From the NCBI GenBank assembly GCA_963995505.1, contig OZ023190.1, positions 62,001-126,000 of the forward strand: a stretch of 64,000 nucleotides of DNA, in the 5' to 3' direction. Source of the DNA: Hypericum androsaemum. Lineage: Eukaryota > Streptophyta > Magnoliopsida > Malpighiales > Hypericaceae. Shown piece by piece: positions 35,451 through 46,709 of the stretch. Positions within the stretch are counted from its first letter, which is position 1; each line of letters begins with the position of its first letter. A program made the position numbers and the translations under genes. The notes under the pieces were generated by a model. It was not told the origin of the DNA and made no database searches. It worked only from the letters and a program-made list of their open reading frames with translations.

Positions 35451-36508
35451 ATTTGACAGCCCAGAAATCTGAACCAGGAACAAACTTGAACCCAACACCA
35501 TTAGAGCCCGAGCAACTTGTCGGTGAGCTCCCTTCTGACTCGTCGGTGAACCTAACACCACAAAACCCACTTCTGATTTTCCCTTTACCAGACAAGGACC
35601 ATCCTTCTCCGGTGAAGAATTTGGGATTTGCTCTCGGCATACCAACTAGAAGGAAATTAATTTTCTACTCAACACTCACTGGAAAAAGAAATCAGAAATG
35701 ACCAAAAACTAAAAAAGGACCTTTAGTCGTACACAATACTTTTTTTATTAGACCTCACTTTTCTGTCACTCAATTACACATCCCAATTGCTAGCTCAACT
35801 TCCCTATACATAGGGAGTGAGCACCGCCTCACCGCCTTTAAATTTCTCTAAAGAAATCCTACGCTCTACTCCTCCCATTTCTGTTGTGCTCAGTATAGAG
35901 GATATGGACCTCAAGAGGTCCACTAGGGAGTCCGAGGGCCCAGCTAGGGGGAGCTCCGTGAGGTGATGTCAAGGTTGGACTCCAAGCTAGAAGGATCTGT
36001 GGTGTATATCTGTTTCGGGAGCCGGTGAACCGTCCCCAGGCAGAGGCTCTGGTGGTTGGACCGGAGAAGAGTGGGGCCCATTTTATGTGGGTGGCCGGCT
36101 CGAGGGACCTTCTGGAGGGGTTCGAGTGGAGGGTGGAAGGGAGGGGTCTGGTCATCAGGGGGCCGATGGAAAGGAGGCGGGGGTGAGGGTGTCGTCTGGG
36201 TTTCGAATATTTTTTTTGTTGTTCTTGATGTTCTTGGTTGTGTTCTTGATTTTGGTTAGTTTGATCTTATTTTTAGGTTGATTTTGTGTTGTTGATGTTT
36301 TTGGTCAAAGGTAGAATAAGGTAAATTTTTTATTTAAAGGGTATTTTGGTCATTTTCATAACCAAAAATGAAAAAAAGCCGATAACGTCAGCCAGGGACC
36401 CGAGAGTCTATTATCATCAAAACTTAGGAACGGGACAATCATTTTCCAAAAGTCGGGGACCCTAGAGGAAGGATGACCAAAGGTCAGGGACGTGAGGGTA
36501 ATTTGTCC
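35451..36508. mobile_element. Sequence interrupting the LINE, ending in a Mutator-like TIR
   Basis: LINE coding sequence stops at about 35445 and resumes at about 36510 (SQKQLDNLWKQKSRLAW). The last 114 bases (36395-36508) closely match the right terminal repeat of the element at 10692-12081, including the run CATTATCATCAAAACTTAG-like core and the GGGTAATTTG end. Preceding sequence near 36335-36360 also matches that element's subterminal part. No left TIR was found, so the left end is truncated or was lost together with the LINE segment. Confidence 0.7.
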
Positions 36509-36509
36509 T

Positions 36510-38940
36510 TTCTGATCTGGTCTGCTCCCAAAAGCAGCTTGATAATCTCTGGAAGCAAAAATCAAGACTCGCCTGGGGGAGGGATGGCGATAGAAATACG
36601 AGGTTCTTCCACGCGAGTGCCTCTAGTAGACGGACCAATAATTATATTGGAAGATTGTGTGTTGATGGAGAGACACATGCTGATCTGAATTCAATTAAAA
36701 GAGTGGTTCACAAGTTTTATCAAGAACAATTCAGGGACAGAAAGGAATCAATGCCACAAATCAGGGAGGATTTGTTCAAGAAATTGGATACTGATTCGAC
36801 AAGGTCCCTGGAGGTTGACCCATCTCAGGAAGAGATTAAAGATGTTGTTTGGAGTTGTAGTGGCAATAAGGTCCCCGTCCCAGATGGTTTCAACATGAAT
36901 TTCTTCAAGGCTAATTGGGAATTAATTAAAGATGATGTCAACCAGTGTGTAATGAATTTCTTCAAAATGGGTAATATGCACAAGATGGTTGTGGCCTCTT
37001 TCATTACTCTTGTGCTGAAATCTCCTAGCTCAAACTCTCTCAATAACTACCAATCTATCAGCCTGGTGGGGAGCACGTACAAAAAAATATCTAAATTGAT
37101 GGCAAGACGAATGAGTGATGTCATGGGCAAAGTGGTGCGTATTGAAGAATCAGCTTTTTTGAAAGGCTGTCAAATTGTGGACTGCATCTTGGTGGCCAGC
37201 GAAGTGGTAAACTTTTTGAAACAAACAATAGGTGAAGGTGTTCAAATTAAACTTGATTTCAAAAATGCATTTGATTGTGTTGACTGGGAATATCTTGAAG
37301 ATGTGTTAAAGGCGATGGGTTTTGGTTCTAAGTGGAGATGGTGGCTGAGTGGTTGTTTTAGAAGTGCAGCTTCCTCTGTTGTCGCCCTTCCTCTTCATTG
37401 TAGCGGCAGAAGGACTTAGTGTTCTAGTGAAATGTGTTGCACAACAAGGATTTATTAGAGTAATCTATATCCCGGATGGAGATGAATACAACTCGTTGCA
37501 ATTTACTGATGACTCGTTGCTTTTCTCGGTCAATTGTGAAACAAGCCTAAATAACCTTCAACACATTGTCTCCATTTTTGGATTGATCTCGGGTCTTGAA
37601 CTCAATTGTGCTAAAACCTCTATGTACACAGTCAATGTTCGGGAGGGGAGCTTGGTGAGTGTTCTGAATAATTAGAGATGCAAATTACAGTTCCTGCCAC
37701 TAAAATATCTGGGTCTCCCCATCGGTTGTAGTATGAAGAGATTATGCCATTGGACTCATGTGCTTGAAGCAGTTGACAAAAGGTTGACCCTTTGAAAAGG
37801 GAACCTGCTCTCCTTCGGGGGGAGGATGACTTTAATTAAGTCAGTGCTTAGTTGTCTACCCATCTATTTCCTTTCTGTCTATAAAATAAAATACCATCGG
37901 GAGTCATCAAGGCGATTGAGAAGAAAATTTGACGTTTCCTCTGGTCTGGTACGGATTTATTACTTGCAGAGATTCCTTATGGGTAAGAATCATAGCATGC
38001 ATTCATGGCTATTCTAATATCGGGACTCTTACTTATCCTATACCAGCGAGGGGAGGGGGGCACGTGGGCTGATATATGTTCCATGGCCAGAGATGATCAT
38101 CAACTAATGGAGGAGTTTAATACGACATTCAAGCTTGCCCTTGGTGATGGTTCCATTTTCTTATTCTGAGAGGATGGGTGGATTGGGAAAATGAAACTGA
38201 GCTTACTATTTCCTCGCCTTTTCCTCATCTCGAACCAAAGAAATTGTACTATCAGGGATTGTGGCTATTGGAGCCAAGATATGTGGATTTGGAACTTGTC
38301 TTGGCGTAGACAATTAAGAGCATTGGAAGAGGAAGAAGCTGAGAATCTACTGCAATTACTAGAAAATGCTATTATCAAGGAGGATCCTGACAGAATTGAA
38401 TGGGATAATAAATCGGGTAGATCATACTATACACTAGAGATGAGAAGCAGATATCAGATTGCTTTTGGGCGAGTTCTTTCTTCGGCAAATAAATTAAAAT
38501 GTGTTGGGTCTAACTGAATCCCCTTCAAAGTTTAATATTTTCTGTGGATAGCTCTACAAGAAAAGCTCCCGACTCGTGATAATCTTATCCGGAGTCACAG
38601 GTTGGATGAATGAGATTCGTTGTGTCCCTTCTGTGGGGACTTTGATCAAAATGCTATGCATCTGTTCTTCAACTGTAGACTGACATGGCAAATCTAGAAT
38701 TTCTTTGTCCGGAAGTTGGGAGCTCATTGGTGTGTTTGCGGGGATGATATCACAAATTGCCTAAATCTGTGGTTGGGTTTGGTCCATAATGAGTTACTAG
38801 AAAAAGTCTGGTTCGTTGTTTTCGGGTCGATGACGTGGGAAATTTGGCTTCACCGGAACCCGACTATTTTTGACAGCACTAATGCAGACAGGGAGCATCT
38901 CACACACTCTATTATCTACCATGCTCATGAATGATTGTGT
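36510..38940 (+). pseudogene. LINE reverse transcriptase and zf-RVT remnant
   Basis: It contains GDRNTRFFH, the RT N-terminal region (KLDFKNAFDCVDWEYL) and the active-site box QFTDDSLLF at about 37500, followed by ISGLELN. A Cys-Cys-His-Cys zf-RVT-like segment lies at about 38620-38690. Frameshifts near 37350 and 37680 and several stops disrupt it. Confidence 0.87.
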
Positions 38941-39215
38941 TGGGCTGACATCTCGAAGGATTTTAGCAATCAAGACCTGATTCTTTTTCTTGAATCGGTG
39001 GTTACGGATTGACTTAGTTGTTTTGGCCTAGGTGGAGTGTAGATTCTGCTGTTTCTATTACACGCTTGTTTGAGGTTGCAATTGTCCATTTTGGTTGATT
39101 GCTCCACCAAACGTTGCTGTGTTCTGGGGTGGGGTTTTTTACAATGTTTTTTGGGGTTTCATTTTTGAAGGTTCGGCACAAATTACTTACAGTTTTTAAT
39201 AAAATTTCTCAACTT

Positions 39216-40622
39216 ATAAAAAAATATGTATTTATCAGAAATGAATAACCGCATCGTTTATTTAACTATACATAGTGTAATTTACTAAAAAATATAACAT
39301 AATTGGCTGCATCCCCGGCCGATCCCATCGCCTCCCCTCCGTTTAATTACATGCCTATTTTTAAACTATCTTTATTTTTTAGATTTAAACTTAAAACCAA
39401 TATTTCGCCTTTTTACACTCTACATAGGTGTATATAATAGTTTAGTTTGTTTTGTCTCTGCGAAACAAACAAGGAAAGATCACAAATAAACACACTTCAC
39501 TTCAACAATTGTTAGATTCGACTTCCATGTTTAGAAGAGAAAAAAAAAGAAAAGGAAAACAAACAGACCGACAAAGTTCCAACAAGAATTTACTGTAGGA
39601 AATTGGTATAAGACAAGAAAATGAAACTTCGATTTGCAAGTCCAACTTCTGAACAATGCTAATTAAAAAATAATAATGGATGCTCGATTGAAACATATCC
39701 TTGCAGTCATGAACAACGCATATATAGTATAGGTGTGCACTTTGTGTGCAAAAACAAGGCAGGTTCAAATGAAACATAATTATAAGACGTAATTGTCTAA
39801 TTAGATTTGTTATTAGCTGTAGGATGGGTTTGTCCTTAAAACATCTTTTGTCTGTGACTAGCTCATCACCATTAGTTCCAAAATCAACACATATGTCCAA
39901 GTCCCAAGAGACATTAGTAGGCAATATTCCTTTCCTTTCCTTTCCTTTCTTTTCTTTTTAATTACAAAGACAAATCAATCGAAGCCTTGGAAGCTCGGAT
40001 GGATATAGGAATCTTGGGTTGTTTCCAGTAATTAGTTGATACCTCAACAAGCATATCATAAGGAATGGCTAGCTAATACACATCAATATTGTACAATCAA
40101 GTTAAAAATATCCTTTCTTTCCATTTTTTGCAAAGTGTAACTATGTAATTGTGGCATACTTTTGGTTACTTTACTCTAGTAACAAAAGTATCTTATTTTT
40201 TTCTTCTTCAAGGAGTAAACAAAATTCATCTACTCACGGAAAACAAAGGTAGGTTACAATCCTCGGAAATAGGTAGCTGTAGTATTTAACGGCAAATGTA
40301 AACTAACATACCTAATATATATTTTTGAGAAGAAATAACCTAATATAGAGTGGGGTCAATTTCTAGGTCATAATATGCCCTGGGAGATTGATTTGAGAGG
40401 AGGATGGCACTATAATGGCGGGCAATCTAATGCTCCTGGGACGTTAAATTCAAGGCGCCACCCCAACAATTACTATATGGTTATGGACACATAATTCCTA
40501 TACTATATATACATACATACGTCCCAATATCTCCACACCACCCAGTAGAGCAGAGCAAGGACGCCTCCGATTTAATTACCCCCCTTTCTAGAGGCAATAA
40601 CATTTTTGTTATCCAGTTTGCA
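39216..40622. other. AT-rich intergenic sequence, NPF gene promoter at the right end
   Basis: No gene signal. A CCTTT array lies at about 39928-39953, and ACTATATATAC at about 40503-40513 is a possible TATA element for the NPF gene. Confidence 0.5.
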
Positions 40623-43343
40623 ATGGTAAACAAAAACTACGTCAATTATATTATTCAACATTTATACATATAACATGCCTCTTCTTCCCCATATAATATA
40701 ATTTTTAGAGTAGAAAGCAAAATCCTTAAAAAAAATACAGCAATTATTGAATGTTTTGGAATTAATTAATGCAGGGGGACGTGGAGGAGGGCAATTCCGG
40801 CCGCAAATGGGGGACCGGCAAAGGGGGCTTCAAGGCCTGCAGCTTCGTTTTCGGTATCATTCCATCATTCTCCACTGTTTATATATATATATATCGTATA
40901 ATTAATTCCCACTTATAGTATAAATATATATAACTGATAAAATGGGGTGGAAATTGAAATAAAGAATTAAAGTGGGGATGCAGCGCTGACGTCGCTGGAG
41001 AACATGGGGTTCATAGCGATAATGGTGAGCCTGTACCTCTACTTCTACGGGGTGATGTCCTTCAACATCCCGGACTCCGCCAACACCCTCACCAACTTCC
41101 TCGGCTCCACCTTCCTCCTCACCATCTTCTCCGGCTTCATCTCCGACACTTACTTGAACCGATACTACACCATCCTCCTCTTCGGCTCCCTCGAGACTCT
41201 CGTACGTCACAAATATTAAGATATGAATATTCTAACGTCGTATTAGAATTACTATAATCGAGCTACGAAATCACTATAATCGTGTAGGCGTTGGTGCTGA
41301 TGGCGGTTCAAGCGAGGTACCCCTCGCTGCACCCTGCACCCGGCAGTGGCGGCGTGGAGGGAGGAGTCGCGGCGATGCTGTACGTGGCCCTCTGCATGCT
41401 GGCGATGGGCGCGGGCGGGGTGAGGGGGGCCCTGCCGTCCCTGGGGGCCGACCAGTTTGACCAGGACGACCCTGAAGAGGCCAAGTCCCTCGGGAGCTAC
41501 TTCAACTGGCTCACACTCGTCACCGTCATCGGGGCGACCATTGGCGTCTCTTTGGTGGTCCGTCTCATGATCTACGGCCACTGGTACAAGGGGTTCATAG
41601 TCTGCGCCGTCGCCACATTCGTGGGTCTCATCGTTCTTGCCTCCGGGAAGTCTTTCTACCGCCTCAGACAGCCTGGGGATAGCCCAATCCTTGGAATCGT
41701 ACAGGTCCGTTGCTGTAAGTAGTACTACATACATATATATATCTACGTGTGATAATTATATTGGAAAAAAATTATAGTGTAAAACCAACTAGCTAGAGAC
41801 GAAAATTGAATAAAATTATACCCAAATATGGTAATAAAAAAAATTGAAAAGTAAAATAATTGTAATTAGACCAATCTCAAAACTGAGTTTTCATGGATAT
41901 GGTGCAGGTTTTTGTATTGGCAGTCAAGAACCGGAAAATAACGTTGCCAGAGAAGGCGGACCAACTCTACGAGACCACCGATAAAGCCTCCGCTGACTCG
42001 AGGATTGCACACACCAACCAGTTCAGGTATATATTCCATTGGTTATGTGTTACTATTGTCAAAATTAACCCGTATTATTAATTAATCCAAATTCAAGTTT
42101 ATCACTTCGTAAAATGACATATAATTCTCAAATTTTAAATTTAATACACCCGATTAAACTATAAAATATATAATTAGATTTACATGTGCGGCCCTGAAAT
42201 ATATATACATGGATGTGTGCGTGCCCTGATACGAATATATATTGTTAATGCAGATGCCTGGACAAAGCGGCCATATTAGAATCACCGGAAGGGGCGGCGG
42301 GATGCACGGTGACGCAGGTGGAAGAAGTGAAGGTGCTGATAAGGATGCTTCCCATTCTGGCCAGCACGGTGATAATGAACACGTGCCTGGCCCAGCTCCA
42401 GACCTTCTCCGTCCAGCAGGGCAGCACCATGGACCTCCGCTTAGGCTCCGGAAACTTCGAGGTCCCCCCGCCCTCCATCCCTGTCATCCCGCTCCTCTTC
42501 ATGGCCGTCCTCATCCCCATCTACCAGTCCCTGTTCGTCCCAGCCGTCCGCCGCCTCACCGGCCACCCCTCGGGGATCACGGAGCTCCAGCGCGTCGGGG
42601 TGGGCCTCGTCCTCTCCGTCGCCTCCATGGCAGTCGCTGGCTTCGTGGAGGTGAAGCGTCGAAACCGGTCCCTGGAGGACCCGCACCACCTCCGGCCCAT
42701 AAGCCTGTTCTGGCTGTCGTTCCAGTTCGCGATATTCGGGGTGGCGGACATGTTCACGCTGGTCGGGCTCCTGGAGTTCTTCTACAAGGAGGCTCCGGCG
42801 TGGATGAAGTCCCTCTCCACCTCATTCACGTGGCTGTCTCTGGCTTTGGGCTACTTCCTGAGCAGCGTGTTCGTGAACGTGATCAACGCGGTGACGAAGC
42901 GGGCGAGCTCCTCGAAGCAGGCGTGGATCGACGAGCTGAGCCTGGACATCAGCAGGCTGGACCTGTTCTACTGGTTCCTGGCGGTGCTGAGCTGCCTCAA
43001 CTTCTTCATCTACCTCTACTGGGCCTCCTGGTACAAGTACAAGTCCACCTCTCCAAGCTCCAACCTCACCACAGCAAACTGCTGCCTTGATCGGCCCAAG
43101 GAGGTGGAACAGAAACTAGGCAGCCCTACACCGGCGGCGGAGGACGATACAGTCCCCAAAAAGAGTGGTTCAGGACCTTCAGGTGGCTGCGGCTGTTGTT
43201 CCGGTGCAAACGAAGGCAGTAGTAACAAGGATGACAAAGAGGGAGAGGCAACTAACAACGACCACCTCAGAAAGAGTAGTAGTAACGACGACGACGAGGA
43301 GGAAGCCTCCTCTGCCGTGCCGGTGCCGGTGTCCACCGTCTAG
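40623..43343 (+). CDS. NPF4-type nitrate/peptide-family transporter
   Basis: Coding exons 40623-40625, 40775-40853, 40984-41201, 41288-41704, 41908-42026, 42254-43343 join in phase to 641 residues. It is a proton-coupled major-facilitator transporter of the plasma membrane with about 12 hydrophobic segments. Clade features are LENMGF in the first helix, NTLTNFLGSTFLL, GAGGVRGALPSLGADQFD and HTNQFRCLDKAAI, which I associate with NPF4. NPF4 members transport abscisic acid or nitrate; the substrate here cannot be read from sequence. The first exon would consist of the ATG alone (ATG|GTAAAC, then GGGGACGTG after an AG), so the real start could lie in an exon I missed. The hydrophilic C-terminal tail of about 95 residues, with a Gly/Cys cluster (GGCGCC) and an acidic stretch, is longer than usual. 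Exons are strongly G/C at third positions, unlike the AT-rich introns. Confidence 0.9.
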
Positions 43344-44413
43344 GCCCCAACCCTAATTCAACACTTCCTTATCTTTGTGTTTCCATATACACTTAACGTT
43401 ACTCTGTTTTTTTTTTCTTTTTCTGACGACTTGCGGGAGAACAACACGTCCCGACGGTTGGAGGAGGATTTTCAATTGGGGATTAAAAACGAATGTTAAA
43501 TCTTTTTTTCGATAGGGAGATGCAAATACTTGCAACCCTGTCAATGTAACCGACACAGTTGTTGGTTTCATAGTACTAATAAAAGTTTGTCTCTGAGCGA
43601 TTAAAATTTTAATTTTTTTTTTCAAAAAATTGTTTTAAGTTGGAACTTTTTAAATAAAAAGTGTCATTTCTTGAAGAAAAGATTACTCTAAATTAGTTGT
43701 TATATGTGTGAATAGTGCAACAAACACACTGTAGAGTAGAGTAGATTATAAAAAGGGCGGGGGAATAAATAAATAGAAATGAAAAAGGAGAGAGGTGGCG
43801 TGGGGGACTGGGCCATTGACCAGATGAGCGACCGACACTCTTCAACGACATCAGACCAACCGCATTGGCGTCCCCGGGTCGGGGGCTGAAAGTCGCCCCC
43901 TTTCCCTCGCCCTCGCCCTCGCCGTTTAATTTTTTTTATTATTTTTTTATCTAATTAGTTACACTTGGTACAATATTATTCGTATAAATAAATTTTTTGA
44001 ATATTATTTGTGTGGTTAAAAAAATTTAGAATTATCTTTAACAATATAAAAATTCATATTTTTCAAAAATCTCTGTAAATAGAGCCCAAAATTGAAGTTA
44101 TCTTTGTACCTTGAATTATTTTTATCTAATTTTGTATTCCAACTTTTGTAATTTTAATTTTGTTACTTTGACATTAATTTTTTTCTTGTTATAATTACGG
44201 AATAATCATTTTTCGTATATTTATTATAATTTTTTATATAAACAAAAAATAATAGTAGATAATATGTGGATGAGAGAAAAATTAATTATTTATTCTGTGA
44301 CTTAAGTTGGGACAGGTTGCGAATGTGGATAGAAAAATAAATAATTGGGTTGGATTGATGTGGATGAAAGAGAAATTAATTGTTTATTCACATGCATCTC
44401 CCCGCCCCCCTTT
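43344..44413. other. AT-rich intergenic sequence
   Basis: No gene seen. A CCCTCG array lies at about 43904-43923. Otherwise it is low-complexity A/T sequence up to the solo LTR. Confidence 0.6.
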
Positions 44414-44544
44414 CACATTGTTGGAATACAAAAATTATATGCCGGGTTTCAGACGAAGATGGTTATTTCCGAGTTTGCGTGGAAAGGTCCGGACTCGTCG
44501 TTGTCTTTGAACGACCCATTGGACCGCTCAATGCACTCTGAGGT

Positions 44545-44735
44545 GGACGGTAGTATACCGCCCTTCAAGGCGGGCGGTAGTATACCGCCCTTCATGTGCA
44601 AGCACGGGCGGTAGTATACCGCCCTTCATGTCAAGAACATCTACAAGAACGTCAACAAGAATGTCAAGTGCAAGCACGGGTGGGCGGTAGTATACCGCCC
44701 TTCATGTGCAAGCACGGGCGGTAGGATCCGCTTTG
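44545..44735. repeat. Array of GGGCGGTAGTATACCGCCC palindromes in the LTR U3
   Basis: Nineteen-base near-perfect palindromes with an 8-bp stem and 3-base loop lie at 44572-44590, 44606-44624 and 44682-44700. A slightly diverged copy lies at 44545-44563 and a degenerate half copy begins at 44716. Spacers repeat TTCATGTGCAAGCAC. Further GGCGGTA/GGCGGAA motifs are scattered to about 45010. Confidence 0.9.
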
Positions 44736-45350
44736 GAACATGAGCAGTAGGACCGGTTCGGCCTTTCTCTTGGTTGAAGGCGGAAGGAGAATTCCGCCTA
44801 GGGCCTGAGCGGAATGAGCCCGCTTGGAGGAGCTGGCGGTAAGGCCCGTTTTGGAGCCCGGGCGGTAGGCCTACGAGTTTCCGCTTTGAAGGCGGTAAGG
44901 CCCGCCTTTTACTTCGTGTTCGCGGGCGGAAGGTCCGATTCCGTTTAGGGGCCCGGATGGATTTGACGATCCCGCTTTGGGGGCCCGGGTAGAAAGTTCG
45001 TCTTGGTCCATGTAGGCGGAAGGCTTGGGCCCGTTGTGGGTTTAAAGACGGTAAGCTGTTTAGGCGATGACAAGCTTAAAATGAGCTTTTGCGTAGAAGG
45101 TTCGAGAGGATCGGGTCAGCTCGGCTTATATTTTCCTAAGTAGAGCCGGGATTTCCGGGATTCCAATAAGACTTTGGAGCACGGTTGCTTGGGCGACACG
45201 ACCGGCATATTCCTAATCGGAGACGAGATCTGTTCATATGAGGAAGACGGTTTATATTTTCCTATTCTAAGCCGGGTTAATTTGGAAACGAAATATTCAC
45301 TTGGGACGGCGTTTCTTGCACGGGAAGGATGGAGCTAGGTCAAGACGTGC

Positions 45351-45357
45351 TATATAA
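45351..45357 (+). promoter_or_regulatory. TATA box of the solo LTR
   Basis: TATATAA followed by AGGGAGC, about 200 bases before the LTR end, the usual place for an LTR promoter driving plus-strand transcription towards the pectin acetylesterase gene. Confidence 0.65.
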
Positions 45358-45552
45358 AGGGAGCTCGGGCGAGAGAACGGGGATCATCAACCAACAACAC
45401 AACACAACAATTACTTTACTTTTACTATCTTGTTGTTTTATCTTTCCTTAGCCTAGCATAGCCGGTAGCCTAGCATAGCTTTAGACCGACCTTGGGACGA
45501 CCACTCCGGATCCGTCTCGGGTTATTTGTTCCCTTTTCCCCGCAACACACAT

Positions 45553-46709
45553 ATATGATTTATTAAGCAAATCCAGACTACGTAAAATTAAACAAGAGAG
45601 AGAGAGAATGGAATGGAATGGAATGGGATTGGATGTATCATTCCCTAAAAAAAAAGAAAAAGAAAAAGAATGGACGCATCTATCAGCATTAATATACAAA
45701 ACTCTCTATATTATATTATTAGTAATTAGTAGATGATCCGTCGGTAATTAAAGCCGGGAGGAGGAAGTCCATAGATTCGGTACTTAGCGTGGCAAGCAAG
45801 TGGTGTATATGTGGACACACTAGAGAGAGTAGAAAGAGTAGCTGGTCCACATTTGCGTGAAGTGGGTCCCCTCACCAGCTTGCTCACACTCACTCTCCTT
45901 TTAGCTCACCCGCAGCCCGCCCCCGATAAAATAAGAGCAGCGTTTAGATAGAGATCGCTTATTACTATTAGGCGGTCCATAGATAGGGGCCTAAACTAAA
46001 CCCATTGTTTTTTTGGAAAAATTTGCTTTCATACCTTGTAGTATTACTAATTATCATTTGGGTACATTGTGGTTTTAAATTTATCAAATTTGTTCAACTT
46101 ATTCAATTTTATCACTTAGAAGACCCGAGGTCTAGTTCGGAATTTTTTAGGCAAACGACATCGTTTTGATGCCTACATGCTAGTCACCAAATTAGCACTA
46201 TGTTTATAATTTTTCAAAAAATTCCTCAACCTCCTCTCTCTCATTCTCCCTAGTCGTATAAATTTATAATGCCATGTTCATCTTCAACCTTCCCTGTTTC
46301 TTCAACTAAACAACAATAATGAGACCCAAATAAATACAACATTGAGACCCAAAAACAAAACCAAACAGAAAATCAGAATCCTGGATTGGACCCAGGTCAA
46401 AACGAAGCCGTTTGCTAAAAAAAATCTTGGACTGGGCCTGGAGTCCTCTGATAAAAACTGAAATAAATTGAACCGATTCAATAGATTCGAAATTAGGAGA
46501 ACCCAAGTGATAATCAATAAATCTACACATTACTAAAGTGAACTTTTCCATTTTTTAATAGGACAACATTCACTTTTCCATTTTTTAATAGGACAACACC
46601 GTAAGGCAAGCTCTCCTCTGCTTTTTGCTACTAAGTAATCACATCCTCTCCTCTCTAAGACACACAATCAATCACTTAGAGAGAGAGAGAGAGAGAGAGA
46701 GAGGCGAGG
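45553..46709. other. Intergenic sequence and pectin acetylesterase promoter
   Basis: AT-rich, no gene. A short duplicated phrase (ACTTTTCCATTTTTTAATAG) occurs near 46543 and 46570. A GA run (about 46680-46703) ends six bases before the start codon. Confidence 0.55.

Larger units (their letters stand above)
33243..39215 (+). mobile_element. Decayed plant L1-type LINE retrotransposon with a nested insertion
   Basis: The order is an RRM-type ORF1, a DUF4283-like region, the start of an apurinic endonuclease domain, an interruption (about 35451-36508), a reverse transcriptase and a zf-RVT-like Cys/His region (about 38620-38700). The 3' end is placed near 39215, at a short A-rich run after about 300 non-coding bases. 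Many stops and frameshifts make it inactive. Both ends are approximate. Confidence 0.85.
44419..45547 (+). mobile_element. Solo LTR of an LTR retrotransposon
   Basis: It starts TGTTGG and ends GCAACA, so it has the TG...CA ends and a TGTTG/CAACA terminal inverted repeat. CACAT flanks it at 44414-44418 and at 45548-45552, a 5-bp target-site duplication. A TATA box (45351-45357) and an A/C-rich stretch after it fit U3 and R regions. No internal retroelement sequence or second LTR is nearby, so it is a solo LTR left by recombination. It is GC-rich against AT-rich surroundings. The superfamily is undecided. Confidence 0.88.

Noticed and set aside
42242..43090. 282-codon proline-rich plus-strand ORF
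   Set aside because: It is a shifted-frame shadow of the last NPF exon.
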